This document shows positions 6,303 through 8,406 of a stretch of DNA of 8,406 nucleotides, piece after piece; within the stretch, counting starts at the first letter, position 1; each line of letters opens with the position of its first letter. This stretch comes from Nitrospirota bacterium (GTDB taxonomy: Bacteria > Nitrospirota > Thermodesulfovibrionia > Thermodesulfovibrionales > UBA1546): the NCBI GenBank assembly GCA_004298625.1, contig SCSY01000253.1, positions 1 to 8,406 of the forward strand. Direction: 5' to 3'. The notes under the pieces were generated by a model, which saw only the letters and a program-made list of their open reading frames with translations, searched no databases and was not told the origin of the DNA. Both the position numbers and the translations under genes were made by a program.

Positions 6303-7553
6303 CTATTCTCCTTTCTCTACGGTAGCCCTGGAAAGCAAAAGGTCCATGACTTTCTGGCCATACAGGGAATTCCTCAGACCGTCAAGGGAGCCGTCTTTCT
6401 GGACATATATTTTCATAAGCGTCTCAGGGGGCATATTAAGCCTCTGGGAGATATCCATTATCTTTTCCTTGAGCTCTTCATCCGTGACTGTTACCCCCTC
6501 TTTTTCCCCGATTATGGAAAGTATGACCTCTGCCTTTCCGGTCTTGATCGCTTCGGGTTTAAGCTCGGTGCGGAGCGTCTCTTCGTCTTTGTCTGACTTT
6601 CCCGCGCCCTTCACCTCTTTTATCATTATAGAAAGTTCTCTTTCAAGCATTGATTCTGGAACGTCAAATTCATGAACCTTTATAAGCTCTTCGAGTATCC
6701 CATCCTTCTGTATCTTCTGCACCTCGTTCTTTTTTGCCTTTTCTATCTCTTCTTTTGCTCCTGTCCTGAGCCCCTCGAGGTTTTCAAACCCCACATCCTT
6801 TGCAAGCTCATCGTCTATCGGAGGAAGATTCTTTTTCTTTACTGCCTTTACCGTGTTCTTAACCTTTGCTTTTTTGCCGGCAAGGGCCTTAACATGAAAA
6901 TTATCCGGGAATGGAGCTTCGACCTCGACGGTGTCTCCGGCCTTTTTCCCTATAAGGCTTTCGGATATCTCCTTTGGAAGAAGCGTTGTGCCGACCTGAA
7001 GCGCCTGGTCTTTTGAAGTTGAGGTCTTTTCCTCATGGGTAATCTCATAGTCAACCGTTATAAGGTCTCCGTTTTCTATCTCCTTTTCAGCGACCTCATA
7101 AGTTGCCTTCCCTTCCTGTAGTCTTTTTAATGCAGCCTCTATCTCCTCGTCGGAAACACTGACCTGGACGTCTTTCACCTTCAGGTTGGCGTAATTGAGT
7201 TTTTCTATCTTCGGCCTTACTTCGAGAGTGAATGCGAGAGACAGCGGGCTGTTCCTCTTGAAATCAATCCCGCCCTCGAGAGCCGGCTGCGCAACAGGGA
7301 CAAGGGCTGCTTCTTTCAGCGCCTTATCATAAAATTCAGGAATTATTTTTTCTATTGCCTCTGACTCGGCATTCTTCCCATAGTACTTTTCGATTATATT
7401 CATCGGCGTCTTTCCGGGCCTGAAACCCGGAATCCTTGCCTTTTGCCTTACTTTTTCAAGAGAATCCTTTATCTGTTTTTCGATAGCCTCTGTTGGGATT
7501 TCTATTTTAAGCCGCTTCTTTGTTGAACTGATATCTTCTACTGCTTTAAGCAA
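6303..7553 (-). CDS. tig: Trigger factor (ribosome-associated chaperone / peptidyl-prolyl isomerase)
   Basis: Chaperone that docks at the ribosome exit tunnel and shelters nascent chains. The N-terminal ribosome-binding domain (about 1-117) has the docking signature GFRPGKTP (43-50). An FKBP-like domain follows (about 155-240: GDLITVDYE, then SLIGKKAGDTVEVEAPFP), and the helical C-terminal substrate-cradling domain runs from about 241 to 416. The linker NLPPIDDELAKDVGFENLEGL matches the family. At 416 residues it is slightly shorter than E. coli Tig (432). The FKBP part lacks the usual IPGFE segment (here LLPKEISE), so isomerase activity may be weak; this is an inference from recalled family sequences. 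The start is TTG at 7553, chosen because AAGGAGG lies 5 bases upstream and because the sequence from there (VEDISSTKKRLKIEIP) matches the family start. It is the first gene of a tig-clpP-clpX-LOG operon. Confidence 0.97.
   Translation of the reverse strand: MLKAVEDISSTKKRLKIEIPTEAIEKQIKDSLEKVRQKARIPGFRPGKTPMNIIEKYYGKNAESEAIEKIIPEFYDKALKEAALVPVAQPALEGGIDFKRNSPLSLAFTLEVRPKIEKLNYANLKVKDVQVSVSDEEIEAALKRLQEGKATYEVAEKEIENGDLITVDYEITHEEKTSTSKDQALQVGTTLLPKEISESLIGKKAGDTVEVEAPFPDNFHVKALAGKKAKVKNTVKAVKKKNLPPIDDELAKDVGFENLEGLRTGAKEEIEKAKKNEVQKIQKDGILEELIKVHEFDVPESMLERELSIMIKEVKGAGKSDKDEETLRTELKPEAIKTGKAEVILSIIGEKEGVTVTDEELKEKIMDISQRLNMPPETLMKIYVQKDGSLDGLRNSLYGQKVMDLLLSRATVEKGE
6308..6312 (-). promoter_or_regulatory. 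Ribosome binding site fixing the GTG start of clpP
   Basis: AGGAG (minus strand) within the final codons of tig lies 6 bases before the GTG at 6301. It is the only well-placed site for clpP and supports the non-ATG start. Confidence 0.8.
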
Positions 7554-7558
7554 AATAG

Positions 7559-7565
7559 CCTCCTT
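7559..7565 (-). promoter_or_regulatory. Ribosome binding site fixing the TTG start of tig
   Basis: A full AAGGAGG on the minus strand lies 5 bases before the TTG at 7553. Its strength probably compensates for the poor start codon. Confidence 0.85.
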
Positions 7566-7587
7566 GGGTAAATTACGGTAGTTATTT

Positions 7588-7617
7588 ACTATAAAATAAT
7601 GACGGAAACTTAGTCAA
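7588..7617 (-). promoter_or_regulatory. Possible promoter of the tig-clpP-clpX operon
   Basis: On the minus strand TTGACT (7612-7617) is followed after 18 bases by TATAGT (7588-7593), each one mismatch from the sigma-70 consensus. The -35 element overlaps the last codons and stop of the DUF72 gene. The predicted leader before the tig start is about 28 bases and contains the ribosome binding site. No hairpin resembling a heat-shock operator was seen. Confidence 0.45.
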
Positions 7618-8341
7618 TTTTTGAGGTCTTGAATTTTGTCCTTGAATCGGCAAACTCCTGAAACCGCATAGCCATTTCAGGCCCTTTTGCCCCTTCCTCG
7701 TGCTTGAAAAAAACAAAAGCCTTCTTCCACTTTTGCGAAAAGATGTTTTTCATCCAGCTTGAAAGGTCGGCATCGGTATAATCTGAGCGGCGAAGGCGCA
7801 AGTATCCCCACGATGCGGTGCTGATAATCTCTTTTGCCGGATTTTCATCTGAATCCGCGATGCAAAGGCTGCATTTCCCTTTGCGAAGAAGATTAAGAAT
7901 TTTCTCATCGAGCCACGATGGATTTCGGAACTCAAAAGCGCAGGAGCTGTCTGCGGGAATCAGGGCGAGAAAATCTTTCAACAGAGGCGCGTCTGCGCGA
8001 AAACTTTTTGGAAACTGAAAAAGAACAGGCCCAAGTTTTCTACCAAGAGCAGGCAGCGTTCTGAAGATATACCCTGTCTCTTCCTCTACGTTTTTTAATT
8101 GTTTCAAGTGCGTTATTATCTGAGGAACTTTGAGGGCAAAGACAAAATTTTCAGGAACCTGCTCAGCCCAAGATGTCAGCACGCTCTCTCTGGGCATGTG
8201 ATAAAAGGTATTGTTTATCTCCACCGCATTGAGGCGCTTTGAATAGGAGCGGAGCATTTCCTTCGGCTGGATCTTTTCGGGATAGAATTTTCCCTTCCAT
8301 TCCTTGTATGCATACCCGCTTGTGCCGCTATAGATTTTCAT
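7610..8341 (-). CDS. DUF72 / YecE-like family protein
   Basis: DUF72 (YecE-like) protein of 243 residues, close to the family's usual length; the biochemical function is not established. The family motifs appear in order: GTSGYAYKEWKGKFYP (6-21) at the N-terminus, VEINNTFYHMP (40-50), LGPVLFQFPKSF (103-114), FEFRNPSW (136-143) and YLRLRRSDY (180-188). A C-terminal FFKHEEGAKGP (211-221) replaces the commoner FFNN-type motif. These fit a TIM-barrel fold with conserved acidic and aromatic residues around a putative pocket. The ATG at 8341 has a weak G-rich stretch (CGGGGA) just upstream and gives the expected family start. It lies 56 bases upstream of tig on the same strand and may be cotranscribed, though tig has a plausible promoter of its own. 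There is no signal peptide, so it is probably cytoplasmic. Confidence 0.93.
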   Translation of the reverse strand: MKIYSGTSGYAYKEWKGKFYPEKIQPKEMLRSYSKRLNAVEINNTFYHMPRESVLTSWAEQVPENFVFALKVPQIITHLKQLKNVEEETGYIFRTLPALGRKLGPVLFQFPKSFRADAPLLKDFLALIPADSSCAFEFRNPSWLDEKILNLLRKGKCSLCIADSDENPAKEIISTASWGYLRLRRSDYTDADLSSWMKNIFSQKWKKAFVFFKHEEGAKGPEMAMRFQEFADSRTKFKTSKID

Positions 8342-8406
8342 ATTTCCCCGGACCTATAAACCGATGAATAGGATGGCACTTATTTAGTCTGCTCAAAACT
8401 TGAAGA
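8342..8406. other. Upstream region of the DUF72 gene, no gene recognised
   Basis: These 65 bases run to the window edge. They contain a short inverted repeat, CCTAT at 8352-8356 and ATAGG at 8367-8371. Reading on the minus strand, a few codons from the edge end in TAA, which could be the tail of another gene, but nothing identifies it. Confidence 0.3.

Noticed and set aside
8342..8406. The tail of an upstream gene on the minus strand
   Set aside because: Only a few codons are present before a TAA and they show no recognisable sequence.

Overview
The window joins a conserved bacterial housekeeping block to what looks like an accessory peptide-modification locus. The right two thirds (about 3.3-8.4 kb), all on the minus strand, read in transcription order: a DUF72/YecE-like gene, tig (trigger factor), clpP, clpX, a long LOG-family (TIGR00730) gene, and the first 36 codons of a comM/yifB-type Mg-chelatase-like ATPase gene. 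The tig-clpP-clpX order, the AAGGAGG-type ribosome binding sites and the moderate GC suggest a bacterium. The protein flavour resembles Nitrospirota or a related Gram-negative lineage, but this is an impression and not a proven assignment.

The left third is a His-Xaa-Ser (Hxs) system. Two radical SAM enzymes, hxsB (5' end cut by the window edge) and hxsC, overlap by 4 bases on the plus strand. hxsA, encoding a secreted protein with seven tandem His-Xaa-Ser triplets, lies on the minus strand facing them, with only 10 bases between the stop codons. hxsB and hxsC would modify the HxsA precursor; the chemistry and biological role of this family are not established as far as I know. The fourth usual member, hxsD, would be expected left of the window. 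The HxsA here is longer than the repeat alone needs: a Ser/Thr-rich linker follows the repeats, then a C-terminal segment that resembles an Sm-like small beta-barrel.

The boundary between the two parts (3071-3322) holds the hxsA promoter (TTGACA, 17-base spacer, TATAAA) and the comM/yifB remnant, which stops after 36 codons. This suggests the Hxs locus replaced, interrupted or arrived beside comM. A short imperfect inverted repeat flanks the remnant. A second, longer AT-rich inverted repeat sits between clpP and clpX. No RNA gene, CRISPR array or complete insertion sequence was found.

The housekeeping genes form a tight operon: tig and clpP are separated by one base, and clpX and the LOG gene by 28 bases. 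Trigger factor folds nascent chains, and ClpX feeds substrates to the ClpP peptidase, so the operon is a proteostasis unit. Both tig (TTG) and clpP (GTG) use non-ATG starts backed by strong ribosome binding sites.
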